NCBI RefSeq assembly: GCF_024138675.1
Contig: NZ_CP090959.1
Location: forward strand, 372,001 to 436,000
DNA length: 64,000 bases
Direction of reading: 5' to 3'
Source: Simiduia sp. 21SJ11W-1
GTDB lineage: Bacteria; Pseudomonadota; Gammaproteobacteria; Pseudomonadales; Cellvibrionaceae
The notes under the pieces were generated by a model that saw nothing but the letters and a program-made list of their open reading frames with translations, was not told where the DNA came from and ran no database searches. The position numbers were made by a program, and so were the translations under genes. Below are positions 1 to 8,624 of the stretch, piece by piece (within the stretch, counting starts at the first letter, position 1; each line of letters opens with the position of its first letter).

Positions 1-1320
1 GTACAAGACATTATTCGTCGCAAGCGCGATGGCCAGCCCATGAGCACGGCCGAAATCGATTTCTTTGTAAAGGGCCTAACCGACGGCAGTATTTCTGAAG
101 GGCAGGTGTCTGCACTGGCCATGGCGGTTTTCTTTCGCGATTTGAATCTGGATGAAAACGTTGCACTTACCCGCGCCATGCTGAATTCCGGCACCACCTT
201 GCAGTGGCAGGCGCTCGGCTTGAATGGCCCGGTGCTAGACAAGCACTCAAGCGGTGGCGTGGGCGATAAGGTATCGCTCATGTTGGCGCCTATGCTTGCC
301 GCGTGCGGCGCCTATGTGCCGATGGTCTCTGGCCGTGGCCTTGGCCACACAGGCGGCACGCTGGATAAATTAGACAGCATTCCGGGTTACAACTCTGTGC
401 CGGGCAACGAGCGGCTGCAAGAGGTGGTGGCCAAAGTGGGTTGCGCCATTGTGGGCCAAACCGAAACACTGGCACCGGCAGATCGCCGCTTTTACGCCAT
501 TCGCGATGTCACCGGCACAGTGGAATCGCTGGCGCTGATTACCGCGTCTATTTTGTCTAAAAAATTATCCGCAGGCCTTGATGGCCTGGTAATGGATATT
601 AAAACCGGCAGCGGCGCCTTTGCCGATACACTGGAAAAAGCGCAAGACCTGGGCGGGCGCATTGTAAAAGTGGGCACGGGCTTGGGCTTGCCCATTGCCG
701 CGGTAATTACCGATATGTCGCAAGTGCTGGGCACTACCGCGGGCAATGCGCTGGAAGTGCGCGAAACCCTTGATTACCTCACTGGCCGCGCACGCGAGCC
801 GCGCCTGCATGAAAATGTACTGGCGCTGGGTGAAGATTTATTGGTGCTGGCAAAGCTTGCCCCCGATGCCGCCACTGCCCGCCGCCAGTTGCAGGCAAGC
901 CTGGATAGCGGGCGCGCCACCGAAATTTTTGCGCACATGGTGCACACCCTGGGTGGGCCTAAAGATTTGGTTGAAAACCCGGATGCCCATTTGGAAAAAG
1001 CCCCCTTGGTGGTGCCGGTGTACGCCGAGCAAACCGGCTACTTGGCCAGCATGGATACCCGCTCTGTGGGCAACGCCGTGGTGGAACTTGGCGGCGGGCG
1101 CAGGCGCGTAGAAGATCGCATTGATCCCGCCGTGGGGCTCACAGAAGTGGCCGCCATTGGTCAGGCGCTGAATGCCGATGCACCTGTGGCATTCGTGCAC
1201 GCGCGCGATCAAGCCAGCGCCGATGCGGCGGCGGCGCGCATTCGTGCAGCTATTACCGTGGCCGATGCCCCAGCAGCTGCACACAGCGTGATTTTAGAGC
1301 GCATAGGGCGCACGCAGTAA
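1..1320 (+). CDS. deoA: Thymidine phosphorylase, 5'-truncated by window edge
   Basis: Phosphorolysis of thymidine or deoxyuridine to the base and deoxyribose-1-phosphate in the cytoplasm. The reading frame is open from base 1 (VQDIIRRKRDG), matching the N-terminus of E. coli DeoA from about residue 4, so only a few codons are missing; the ATG at 40 is internal. Visible family motifs are the phosphate/substrate loop KHSSGGVGDKVS, the signature SGRGLGHTGGTLDKLDSIPG and MDIKTGSGAF. The 439 visible residues equal the usual family length. It is followed after 90 bp by deoC and then an aldehyde dehydrogenase, an arrangement expected for a deoxyribonucleoside catabolic operon. The operon promoter and any deoB, deoD or transporter gene would lie left of the window. 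Confidence 0.96.
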   Translation, partial: VQDIIRRKRDGQPMSTAEIDFFVKGLTDGSISEGQVSALAMAVFFRDLNLDENVALTRAMLNSGTTLQWQALGLNGPVLDKHSSGGVGDKVSLMLAPMLAACGAYVPMVSGRGLGHTGGTLDKLDSIPGYNSVPGNERLQEVVAKVGCAIVGQTETLAPADRRFYAIRDVTGTVESLALITASILSKKLSAGLDGLVMDIKTGSGAFADTLEKAQDLGGRIVKVGTGLGLPIAAVITDMSQVLGTTAGNALEVRETLDYLTGRAREPRLHENVLALGEDLLVLAKLAPDAATARRQLQASLDSGRATEIFAHMVHTLGGPKDLVENPDAHLEKAPLVVPVYAEQTGYLASMDTRSVGNAVVELGGGRRRVEDRIDPAVGLTEVAAIGQALNADAPVAFVHARDQASADAAAARIRAAITVADAPAAAHSVILERIGRTQ

Positions 1321-1335
1321 GCGTTGAAGGCGGGC

Positions 1336-1356
1336 TGCCCGGCGTTTTGCCGGGCA
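1336..1356 (+). other. Intra-operon hairpin between deoA and deoC
   Basis: Perfect 8-bp stem TGCCCGGC / GCCGGGCA with a 5-nt loop (GTTTT). On the + strand it is followed by A residues, not T residues, so it does not look like an intrinsic terminator. It may be an mRNA processing or stability element. A smaller hairpin (CCCGC / GCGGG, 1381-1396) follows just before the deoC start. Confidence 0.5.
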
Positions 1357-1410
1357 AAAAAAGCCTGTAGAACATAAATACCCGCCCACAGCGGGGACGA
1401 GAGAGACATC

Positions 1411-2448
1411 ATGACAGCAGTGAAAAAATCACCCCGCAGCGGTAAAAAGCGCGCCGCTGCCAACAATGTGGTAACACCCATGTTTGCCTCGCGCGCCATC
1501 GCCGAGCGCAACCCGGGCACTGAATTTCACCCACACTGGCTTGCCGATATCGCCATTAACCAGAGCGCCGTTGAGCGCAGGGTGGCCACCATGAAGGCGC
1601 GCCGTTCAGTGAAAAAAGCCTGGCAGTCTGCGTGGTTGTTAAAAGCCATTTCCTGCATTGATTTAACCACCCTCTCCGGCGACGACACCGAAGGCCGCGT
1701 GCGCCGCCTGTGCGCCAAGGCGCGCAACCCCGTGCGTGCAGACCTTATAGAAGCACTGGGCGCGCAATCGTTAAACATCACCACCGGTGCCGTGTGCGTG
1801 TATCACGTGATGGTGGAAGAAGCGGTAAAAGCTCTGGCTGGCAGCGGCATTCCCGTTGCCGCTGTGTCTACCGGCTTCCCTGCGTGCATGGCGCCGCTGG
1901 AAACGCGGCTGGCGGAAATTCGCGCCTCTGTGGCTGCGGGTGCTGCGGAAATTGATATTGTGATTTCGCGCCGCTACGTATTGAACCAGCAGTGGGGCAA
2001 GCTCTTTGAGGAAATTTGTGCCTACCGCGAAGCCTGTGGCGATGCCCGCATGAAAACCATTATCTCAACGGGCCAGCTGGCAACCCTCACCAATGTGGCC
2101 AAGGCCTCTATGGTGTGCATGATGGGCGGCGCCGACTTTATTAAAACCTCAACGGGCATGGAATCTGTTAACGCTACCCTGCCTGTGAGCCTGGTTATGG
2201 TGCGCATGATCCGTAAATACCACGAACTCACAGGCTTTAAGGTGGGCTTTAAACCCGCTGGCGGCATTAGCAAGGCCAAAGATGCGTTGGATTATTTAGT
2301 AATGATCAAAGAAGAGTTGGGTGTGGAGTGGCTTAACGCGGCGCTTTATCGCTTTGGGGCCTCAAGCCTGCTGGGCGATATAGAGCGCCAGTTAGAGCAC
2401 CAGGTTACCGGGTGTTACTCCGCTAGCCACCGCCACCCAATTGCCTAG
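1411..2448 (+). CDS. deoC: Deoxyribose-phosphate aldolase, long eukaryote-like form
   Basis: Class I aldolase that cleaves 2-deoxyribose-5-phosphate to glyceraldehyde-3-phosphate and acetaldehyde. The Schiff-base lysine is K245 in FIKTSTGM; the second active-site lysine lies in GFKPAGGI, and the general acid/base Asp in EIDIVIS. At 345 aa it is much longer than E. coli DeoC (259 aa). The N-terminal part (ARRSVKKAWQSAWLLKA, CIDLTTLSGDDTEGRVRRLC) and the end (DIERQLEHQVTGCYSA) resemble animal DERA as I remember it, so this is the long DERA subfamily. Where animal DERA has STGK and CVYP, this protein has STGM and CVYH. Start ATG has a GAGAGA ribosome site. The aldehyde dehydrogenase gene starts 9 bp after the stop and probably removes the acetaldehyde. 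Confidence 0.95.
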   Translation: MTAVKKSPRSGKKRAAANNVVTPMFASRAIAERNPGTEFHPHWLADIAINQSAVERRVATMKARRSVKKAWQSAWLLKAISCIDLTTLSGDDTEGRVRRLCAKARNPVRADLIEALGAQSLNITTGAVCVYHVMVEEAVKALAGSGIPVAAVSTGFPACMAPLETRLAEIRASVAAGAAEIDIVISRRYVLNQQWGKLFEEICAYREACGDARMKTIISTGQLATLTNVAKASMVCMMGGADFIKTSTGMESVNATLPVSLVMVRMIRKYHELTGFKVGFKPAGGISKAKDALDYLVMIKEELGVEWLNAALYRFGASSLLGDIERQLEHQVTGCYSASHRHPIA

Positions 2449-2457
2449 GAATTTCCC

Positions 2458-4854
2458 ATGAACATTGAACAGATCTTTAACGACATGAGCTACGGACCTG
2501 CGCCAGAAGATAATAAAAACGTTGTCAATTGGCTTGCCGAACACGCCAAGGGCTTTGGCTTGTTTATTGATGGCCAGTGGCAAAAACCGGCGGCCGGTAA
2601 ATACTTTAACAGCGCAAACCCCGCCACCGGCGAACAGCTGGCCAAGCTTGCCCAGGCCTCGGCCAAAGATGTGGATGCCGCCGTTTGCGCTGCACGGGCA
2701 GCGCAAGCGGGCTGGCAGGCACTGGGCGGCCATGGCCGGGCGCGCTACCTGTACGCCATTGCCCGCTTGCTGCAGAAACATTCGCGCAAATTTGCCGTGC
2801 TGGAAACCATGGACAACGGCAAGCCCATTCGCGAAACCCGCGACATAGACGTGCCTTTGGCCATTCGCCATTTTTACCACCACGCAGGCTGGGCGCAGCT
2901 GATGGAAACCGAGCTGCCCAATCACCGGCCGGTGGGTGTTGTGGGCCAGATTATTCCCTGGAACTTCCCCTTGCTTATGCTGGCCTGGAAAATTGCCCCG
3001 GCACTGGCCGCAGGCAATTGTGTGGTGTTAAAGCCTGCAGAATTTACAAGCTTGACCGCGCTGATGTTTGCCGAGCTTTGTGAAGAGGCAGGCCTGCCCA
3101 AAGGTGTGGTGAACATTGTTACCGGCGACGGCGCCACCGGCGAGCTGATAGTGAAACACCCGGATATCAACAAGCTGGCGTTCACGGGCTCCACAGAAGT
3201 GGGCCGGATTTTGCGCCGTGAAACGGCAGGCACTGGCAAAAAGCTCACCCTGGAGCTGGGTGGCAAATCGCCCTTTATTGTGTTCGACGACGCCGACCTA
3301 GACAGCGCCGTAGAAGGCCTGGTAGATGCCATTTGGTTTAATCAGGGCCAGGTGTGCTGTGCCGGTTCGCGGTTGCTGGTACAAGAAGGTGTGGCCGAGC
3401 AGGTAATCAGTAAACTGCGTGCGCGCATGCAAACCTTGCGCGTGGGCAACCCGCTCGATAAAGCCATTGATATGGGCGCCATTGTTGATCACAGCCAGCG
3501 CGAGCAAATTGCCAAACTGGTAGCGCAAGGCGTGGCTGAAGGTGCCACTCTTTGGCAGCCAGATGCCGCAGTGCCCGAAGGCGGCTGCTTTTACCCGCCC
3601 ACCTTGCTCACTAATGTAGACAGCAGCAACACAGTGGCCAACGTGGAAATTTTCGGCCCGGTGCTTTCGGTGCTGACCTTCCGCACGCAACAGGAAGCGG
3701 TGCAGCTGGCCAACAATACCCGCTATGGTTTGGCGGCTAGCGTGTGGTCTGAAAATATTAATCGCGCCCTGGATGTGGCGCCGCAAATTAAAGCCGGCGT
3801 AATCTGGATCAATACCACCAACCAGTTTGATGCCGCCTGCGGTTTTGGTGGCTACCGTGAATCGGGCCTCGGCCGTGAAGGCGGGCTTGAGGGTTTATAC
3901 GAATACCTGGCGCCCACGCCTTTTACCGCCAGCAAAGAAAAGCCGGTGCAAAAAGCGCAGGCTAAAAACCAGGAGCACACGCTGCCGGCCATTGATCAAA
4001 CCACCAAGTTCTACATTGGCGGCAAGCAAGTGCGCCCCGACGGCGGCGCCAGTTTGCAGGTTGTGGGTGCCGATGGCTCGGTGATTGGCTGGGTGGGCGA
4101 AGGCAATCGCAAAGACATTCGCAACGCCGTAGAGGCCGCCAACGGTGCCGCCGGCTGGAGTGGCGCCAGTGGCCACAACCGCGCGCAGATTTTGTATTTC
4201 CTGGCCGAAAACCTGAGCTACCGCGCGGCGGAATTTGCCCGTCGCTTGCAACAAAGTACGGGCCATGATGCCGCGCGCTGTGAGCGCGAGGTAGAGGCCA
4301 CGGTTGAGCGTTTATTTTATTACGCCGCCTGGGCCGACAAATACGAAGGGCGTGTGCATCAGCCGCCGATGCGCGGCGTCACCCTGGCCATGAACGAGCC
4401 CTTTGGTGTGGTTGGCCTGGCCTGCCCAGACAACGCGCCGCTGCTTTCTATGGTGTCGCTGTTGGCACCGTTAATGGCCATGGGGAACCGCGTGGTGATG
4501 CTGCCCTCTGAGCAGCACCCGTTGATTGCCACAGATTTTTACCAGTTGCTGGAAACCTCAGACGTACCCGGCGGCGTGGTGAATATTGTCACCGGTGAGC
4601 GTGACTCGCTGGTCAAGGTGCTGGCCGAACATTTGCAGGTAGATGCGCTGTGGTATTTCGGCTCGGCGGCCGGCAATGCCGCCGTAGAGCTTGCCTCGGT
4701 GGCCAATCTCAAGCGCACCTGGGCGCAGGGCGGCGGTGAATACGATTGGTTTGCACAAGATACCCAAGGCACCCGCTTTTTGCAGGAGGCAACCCAGGTG
4801 AAGAATATTTGGGTGCCCTATGGCGATGCCATTCAGTCTGGCGGTGGTTACTGA
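2458..4854 (+). CDS. ALDH16-type two-domain aldehyde dehydrogenase
   Basis: NAD(P)-dependent oxidation of an aldehyde; from context probably acetaldehyde released by DeoC, giving acetate. Residues 1 to about 485 form a complete ALDH domain with the catalytic cysteine in FNQGQVCCAG (C300/C301) and the catalytic glutamate E266 in LELGGKSP. Residues about 510-798 form a second ALDH-like half with a cofactor-domain-like segment (VVNIVTGERDSL) but no recognisable catalytic Cys motif. This architecture (798 aa, active first domain, degenerate second domain) is that of the ALDH16 family, named after human ALDH16A1; bacterial members are known to be active. Start ATG follows AGGA by 8 nt. Last gene of the operon. 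Confidence 0.9.
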   Translation: MNIEQIFNDMSYGPAPEDNKNVVNWLAEHAKGFGLFIDGQWQKPAAGKYFNSANPATGEQLAKLAQASAKDVDAAVCAARAAQAGWQALGGHGRARYLYAIARLLQKHSRKFAVLETMDNGKPIRETRDIDVPLAIRHFYHHAGWAQLMETELPNHRPVGVVGQIIPWNFPLLMLAWKIAPALAAGNCVVLKPAEFTSLTALMFAELCEEAGLPKGVVNIVTGDGATGELIVKHPDINKLAFTGSTEVGRILRRETAGTGKKLTLELGGKSPFIVFDDADLDSAVEGLVDAIWFNQGQVCCAGSRLLVQEGVAEQVISKLRARMQTLRVGNPLDKAIDMGAIVDHSQREQIAKLVAQGVAEGATLWQPDAAVPEGGCFYPPTLLTNVDSSNTVANVEIFGPVLSVLTFRTQQEAVQLANNTRYGLAASVWSENINRALDVAPQIKAGVIWINTTNQFDAACGFGGYRESGLGREGGLEGLYEYLAPTPFTASKEKPVQKAQAKNQEHTLPAIDQTTKFYIGGKQVRPDGGASLQVVGADGSVIGWVGEGNRKDIRNAVEAANGAAGWSGASGHNRAQILYFLAENLSYRAAEFARRLQQSTGHDAARCEREVEATVERLFYYAAWADKYEGRVHQPPMRGVTLAMNEPFGVVGLACPDNAPLLSMVSLLAPLMAMGNRVVMLPSEQHPLIATDFYQLLETSDVPGGVVNIVTGERDSLVKVLAEHLQVDALWYFGSAAGNAAVELASVANLKRTWAQGGGEYDWFAQDTQGTRFLQEATQVKNIWVPYGDAIQSGGGY

Positions 4855-4868
4855 TCAAAGCTGTGCTT

Positions 4869-4950
4869 AAATTAACTTAATTTGCAGGCCTACGGGCCTG
4901 TTTGCTTGTTTGCATATCTGTCTAATGGTAGAAAGTTAACCGATTAACTT
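4869..4950. promoter_or_regulatory. Palindromes upstream of the first TBDR
   Basis: Two AT-rich perfect inverted repeats frame this region: AAATTAA-C-TTAATTT at 4869-4883 and AAGTTAA-CCGA-TTAACTT at 4933-4950. Both contain the direct repeat ATTAACTTA (4871 and 4943). The second lies 75 bp before the TBDR start, where an operator would be expected. The regulator is not known. Confidence 0.35.
4885..4913 (+). terminator. Weak intrinsic terminator after the deo operon
   Basis: CAGGCC-TACG-GGCCTG hairpin (4885-4900) followed by an interrupted T-rich stretch (TTTGCTTGTTTGC). It is short but well placed, 30 bp after the aldehyde dehydrogenase stop. Confidence 0.5.
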
Positions 4951-5024
4951 ATGGTTGCGTGAGCCGTTTCACCGGCCATAAGTCTGCATTACTACTATCT
5001 CTAAAAATCAATGAGGAAGAGACC

Positions 5025-7244
5025 ATGAGCAGCCAGCACCCCGCCAAGCACCGCTTTATACGAGCGGCTCTAGGTGCAGCCATTGCAGCCAGCTTCAGTG
5101 CCACAGCGGTACAGGCGCAAGACGAATTCATTCTGGAAGAGGTAATTATTACCGCCCAGAAGCGCCCCCAGGGTTTGCAGGAAGTGCCTATTTCGGTAGC
5201 GACGCTCTCCGGTGACCGCATGGACGCCATATTCAACGATGGTTCAGACATTCTGGCCCTGGCCGCACGGGTGCCGGGTTTGTATGCCGAATCTTCCAAT
5301 GGCCGCGCTTCACCGCGCTTTTACATTCGCGGCCTGGGTAATGTGGATTTCGATTTGGCCGCCTCACAGCCGGTTTCTGTAGTGATGGACGACGTGGTGA
5401 TGGAAAACGTGGTGCTGAAAAGCTTCCCGCTGTTTGACGTGCGCCAGGTAGAAGTGGTGCGTGGCCCACAGGGCACCCTGTTTGGCCGCAACACCACCGC
5501 CGGTGTGGTGAAGTTCGACACCCGCCGCCCCACCTTTGAAAACGAAGGCTTCGTAAACCTCACCGCTGGCACCCTGGGTACCCGCAATCTTGAGGCTGCC
5601 TACGGCGGCGCGCTGGTTGAAGACAAACTGGCCGCCCGCGTTTCTGTGCTGTCTCAGCAGCGCTCAGACTGGATCGACAACGAATTCACCGGCGAAGACG
5701 AAGCCATGGGTGGCTTCACTGAAAACGCCATTCGCGGCCAGCTGTTGTGGACGCCCACCGATGACTTCAGCGCTTTGCTGACCCATCAGGATCGCGACCT
5801 CAACGGCACCTCGTCTATCTTCCGCGCCAACGTATTCACTACCGGTGAGTCTGGCCTGAACGACAACTTCGACCGCGACGTTGTGGCTTACGATGACGGC
5901 GACAACAACCCGCAAGGTGTAGACGGTTCCGGTTCTACCTTAAAGCTGGATTGGGATTTTGGTGAAACGGCGTTGACCATGATCACCTCTTACCAGCGCG
6001 CAGAGAGCTTCAGTAAGGGCGATATCGACGGCGGCAACCCCTCGGGCCCGGGTTTCATTCCCTTCCAGGCAGTCACCGAAGATCAGGCCAAGGTGTGGCA
6101 GTTCACCCAAGAGCTGCGCATCACCAGCGATTACGAAGGCCCCTTTAACTGGCAGGCGGGTGGTTTTTACTACGACTCATCACTGGACGTAACCACCATC
6201 GATGGCTTCTTCGGCCAGACCACAGTCACCCACGACAACACCACCTGGGCGCTGTTTGGCCAGGGTACATACGATGTCACAGACGACTGGGATGTAAGCC
6301 TGGGCTTGCGTTATACCTACGATGAGAAAACCCTGGAAGTGGGCGAGCAAAACGTAGACGGTTTTGCGTTGGTGATAAATGCCGCCAGCATTCAAACCTA
6401 CGAGCCCGTTGAAGTGGACGATGGCCGCATGGGTTGGGAGCTTTCCACCAACTATCAGGTTACCGATCACTCAAGCCTATTCGGGCGTATTGCCAACGGC
6501 TTCCGCGCGCAATCTATTCAGGCGCGCGATGTAGCCTTTGAAGGCAACCCGTCGGTGGCCGATGCAGAAACCATTACGTCTTTCGAGCTGGGCTACAAGG
6601 CCGACCTGCTTGAGCGCCGCATGCGGTTGAACGTGGGCACCTTCTACTACCAGGTAAACGACATCCAGTTGTCTGCCATTGGTGGTGCCAACAACGGCAA
6701 CAGCCTGCTCAATGCCGATAAAGGCGTAGGCTACGGTTTTGAAGTAGACCTCGAATACGCGGTAACCGATAACTTCTTCGCCACCGCCGGCGTAGGTTAT
6801 GCGAAAACCGAACTGCAAGATAAAAACCTGGCCACCGCGCCTTGCGGCTCTGGCCAGTGCACGGTGCTGGATCCACTTGACGGCAACGGCAATGCCCTGC
6901 TCGATGGTAACCCCTTCCAGGCAGCGCCCGAGCTCACCGCTAACCTGACGCTGCGCTATGCGGTGCCGGTAAGCAGTGGTGAGTTCTACGGCTTCACAGA
7001 CTGGGCCTACCAGGGTGAAACCAACCTTGCGTTGTATGAATCCGAAGAGTTTCAGACTGATGGCCAGTTTGAAGGCGGTATGCGTTTGGGCTACATCAAC
7101 GACAACCACGGTTATGAAGTGGCGCTCTATGGCCGCAACATTACCGATGAGGAAAACGTGAAGGGCTTTATCGATTTCAACAACAATACCGGCTTCGTAA
7201 ACGAGCCGCGTACCTTTGGTGTTGATTTCCGCATGGATTTCTAA
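5025..7244 (+). CDS. TonB-dependent outer-membrane receptor
   Basis: Outer-membrane beta-barrel that imports a ligand with energy from TonB. The 739-aa product has a signal peptide (basic start, then AALGAAIAASFSATAVQA), a TonB-box-like segment EEVIITAQKR typical of the proteobacterial RhuA/BtuB-like group, a plug domain with RGLGNVDF and VEVVRGPQGTLFGRNTTAG, and a C-terminal beta-signal ending FRMDF. An upstream in-frame GTG (4959) exists, but the ATG at 5025 has a GAGGAAGAGACC ribosome site and directly precedes the signal peptide. It sits between the deo operon and an HtrA-like protein, so nucleosides or nucleotides are reasonable ligands by context only. Confidence 0.93.
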   Translation: MSSQHPAKHRFIRAALGAAIAASFSATAVQAQDEFILEEVIITAQKRPQGLQEVPISVATLSGDRMDAIFNDGSDILALAARVPGLYAESSNGRASPRFYIRGLGNVDFDLAASQPVSVVMDDVVMENVVLKSFPLFDVRQVEVVRGPQGTLFGRNTTAGVVKFDTRRPTFENEGFVNLTAGTLGTRNLEAAYGGALVEDKLAARVSVLSQQRSDWIDNEFTGEDEAMGGFTENAIRGQLLWTPTDDFSALLTHQDRDLNGTSSIFRANVFTTGESGLNDNFDRDVVAYDDGDNNPQGVDGSGSTLKLDWDFGETALTMITSYQRAESFSKGDIDGGNPSGPGFIPFQAVTEDQAKVWQFTQELRITSDYEGPFNWQAGGFYYDSSLDVTTIDGFFGQTTVTHDNTTWALFGQGTYDVTDDWDVSLGLRYTYDEKTLEVGEQNVDGFALVINAASIQTYEPVEVDDGRMGWELSTNYQVTDHSSLFGRIANGFRAQSIQARDVAFEGNPSVADAETITSFELGYKADLLERRMRLNVGTFYYQVNDIQLSAIGGANNGNSLLNADKGVGYGFEVDLEYAVTDNFFATAGVGYAKTELQDKNLATAPCGSGQCTVLDPLDGNGNALLDGNPFQAAPELTANLTLRYAVPVSSGEFYGFTDWAYQGETNLALYESEEFQTDGQFEGGMRLGYINDNHGYEVALYGRNITDEENVKGFIDFNNNTGFVNEPRTFGVDFRMDF

Positions 7245-7262
7245 GCGGAATTACCTAGCATT

Positions 7263-7290
7263 AAAGGCCCGGATTTCCGGGCCTTTTTTA
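7263..7290 (+). terminator. Intrinsic terminator after TBDR
   Basis: AAAGGCCCGG-ATTT-CCGGGCCTTT stem-loop followed by T residues. It separates the TBDR from the next gene, whose start lies 13 bp downstream, so partial read-through may couple the two. Confidence 0.9.
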
Positions 7291-7302
7291 TGGAAGTTAA
7301 TT

Positions 7303-8325
7303 ATGAAAGTTGTCTTGGGGTTGGCCTTAGTTGGCATGTGCATGACACAGGCTTGCCTGGCACAAAACTGGCAAACCGTGGCGCAACAAGCGCTTGCGGC
7401 CGTGGTAAAAATTGAAGTAAAAGGGGAGCATAAAACACCTGATGTGCCTAAGGAATTAGCCAAGTTTTTTAGCGACAGGCAAGTGGGTGCTAGAGAAAGT
7501 ACTACAACAGGCAGTGGTTTTTTGATCTCCGCAGATGGGTTGATTCTTGGCGCTTATTCAACATTGGAGGGCGCCAAAGACGTGCAGGTTACGCTACAGG
7601 ATGGGCGCCGCTACGGTGCACGGCTTTTGGGGAGTGACCCACTGCTAGACGTGAGCCTGCTCAAAATAGAGGCTCAGGGGTTGCCCGCAATCAAGCTTAA
7701 CACCCGGCAATTGGTAAAAGTGGGTATGCCAGTGGCTACGCTGGGTTTCCCTTTTACGCTTGATGCCTCCTTGACAACGGGTGTGGTCAGCAATCCGGCG
7801 ATCCGCAGTATGGGAGCCGCCTGGCTGCCCTATATTCAGACCACCGTCTATACCAACCGGGGGCAGGCCGGAGGCCCGCTACTCAATGCCGAGGGCGAGG
7901 CCATTGGCGTAATCAGTGCCATTTTGGCCGTTGGGCCGCAGTTTTCGGGTATTTCATTCTCGGTACCCATGGCACTTATCCATGAAGTGATGCCTGCCTT
8001 AACTTCGGGTGAGCCGGTGGTGCGCCCGAGTGTTGGGCTTGTGGGTGACAACATCTGGTTGAAGCAAGAGGGCGCCGAATTTGAGCGCCAGTGGGCTGTG
8101 GTGAATCAAGTCGTCAAAAATGCGCCAGCCCACCGCGCAGGTTTTAAAGAAGGTGATGTGATTGTGGCTATTAACCAGCAGCCGATACATAGCTGGCTGC
8201 AGTTGGCCGAACAGGTGGGCAGAAGCAAAGCCGGGCAAGAATATGTTGTGGAAGTTCGCCGCGCAGGCAAGACAGTAAATTTAATTTTGGTTCCTGAGGT
8301 GCAGGCGCCATGGGGTGAAAATTAA
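7303..8325 (+). CDS. HtrA/DegS-like periplasmic pseudoprotease with one PDZ domain
   Basis: Trypsin-like HtrA fold of 340 aa: signal peptide (VVLGLALVGMCMTQACLA), protease-like domain about residues 25-225 and one PDZ domain about 235-335 (APAHRAGFKEGDVIVAINQQ). The catalytic Asp is kept (D116 in DPLLDVSLLKI). Aligning by eye to DegP/DegS, the catalytic His position (TNNHVV) is GAYSTL, with Ser86, and the nucleophile motif GNSGG is GQAGG, with Ala189. Two of three triad residues are therefore gone while the surrounding fold motifs stay intact. Loss of activity is an inference; a scaffold, sensor or chaperone role through PDZ binding of C-termini is possible. The start ATG lies immediately after the upstream terminator, and a longer in-frame extension to 7216 would overlap the TBDR. 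Confidence 0.85.
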   Translation: MKVVLGLALVGMCMTQACLAQNWQTVAQQALAAVVKIEVKGEHKTPDVPKELAKFFSDRQVGARESTTTGSGFLISADGLILGAYSTLEGAKDVQVTLQDGRRYGARLLGSDPLLDVSLLKIEAQGLPAIKLNTRQLVKVGMPVATLGFPFTLDASLTTGVVSNPAIRSMGAAWLPYIQTTVYTNRGQAGGPLLNAEGEAIGVISAILAVGPQFSGISFSVPMALIHEVMPALTSGEPVVRPSVGLVGDNIWLKQEGAEFERQWAVVNQVVKNAPAHRAGFKEGDVIVAINQQPIHSWLQLAEQVGRSKAGQEYVVEVRRAGKTVNLILVPEVQAPWGEN

Positions 8326-8360
8326 TGGCGTGAGAGCGCCAAGGTACGATTGGATAGTTC

Positions 8361-8400
8361 AGGAGCACATAAAAGCTATAGGGTGAGCTTTTGTGCTCCT
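8361..8400. terminator. Long hairpin after the HtrA-like gene
   Basis: AGGAGCACA-(TA bulge)-AAAGCT pairs with AGCTTTTGTGCTCCT around an 8-nt loop. The stem is strong but the trailing T-run is poor, so it may act as a terminator or as a 3' stability element. Confidence 0.5.
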
Positions 8401-8555
8401 ATTTGGTAAAAGCCCAAGCGTGCGCTGCGGCCCCCAAATTCATCTCCATACATCGCTTAGAAACTCTGCCATATAGGTAGGTAGTTTCAAGGTCTGTCTT
8501 TCATGGAGGCTTAAACCATGGGGCAGCAGTGCGCATCATTCGGCTTTCTCCACCG

Positions 8556-8582
8556 TAAAAAAAGCCCCGCTAATGCGGGGCT
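8556..8582 (-). terminator. Intrinsic terminator of the minus-strand TBDR
   Basis: Read on the minus strand: AGCCCCGC-ATTA-GCGGGGCT followed by a run of seven T residues. It lies 42 bp after the TBDR stop. Confidence 0.93.
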
Positions 8583-8624
8583 CAGTTATGGTATGACTAT
8601 GCAGGTGTTAGCTGCAGTAGGGCA

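Larger units (their letters stand above)
8326..8624. other. Intergenic region between convergent HtrA-like and TBDR genes
   Basis: About 300 bp without a supported gene. It contains the hairpin at 8361-8400 and the minus-strand terminator at 8556-8582. A short frame from an ATG at 8519 runs through the terminator into the TBDR 3' end and was not accepted. Confidence 0.6.

Noticed and set aside
1-40. Possible deoA frameshift or short start at 40
   Set aside because: The frame continues to base 1 with conserved DeoA sequence, so the gene is merely cut by the window edge.
838-1284. Minus-strand open frame of 148 codons inside deoA
   Set aside because: Shadow of the deoA frame; His/Gly/Arg-rich composition and no protein motifs.
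6477-7109. Minus-strand open frame of 210 codons inside the first TBDR
   Set aside because: Opposite to a well-supported receptor gene; no domain or start signal.
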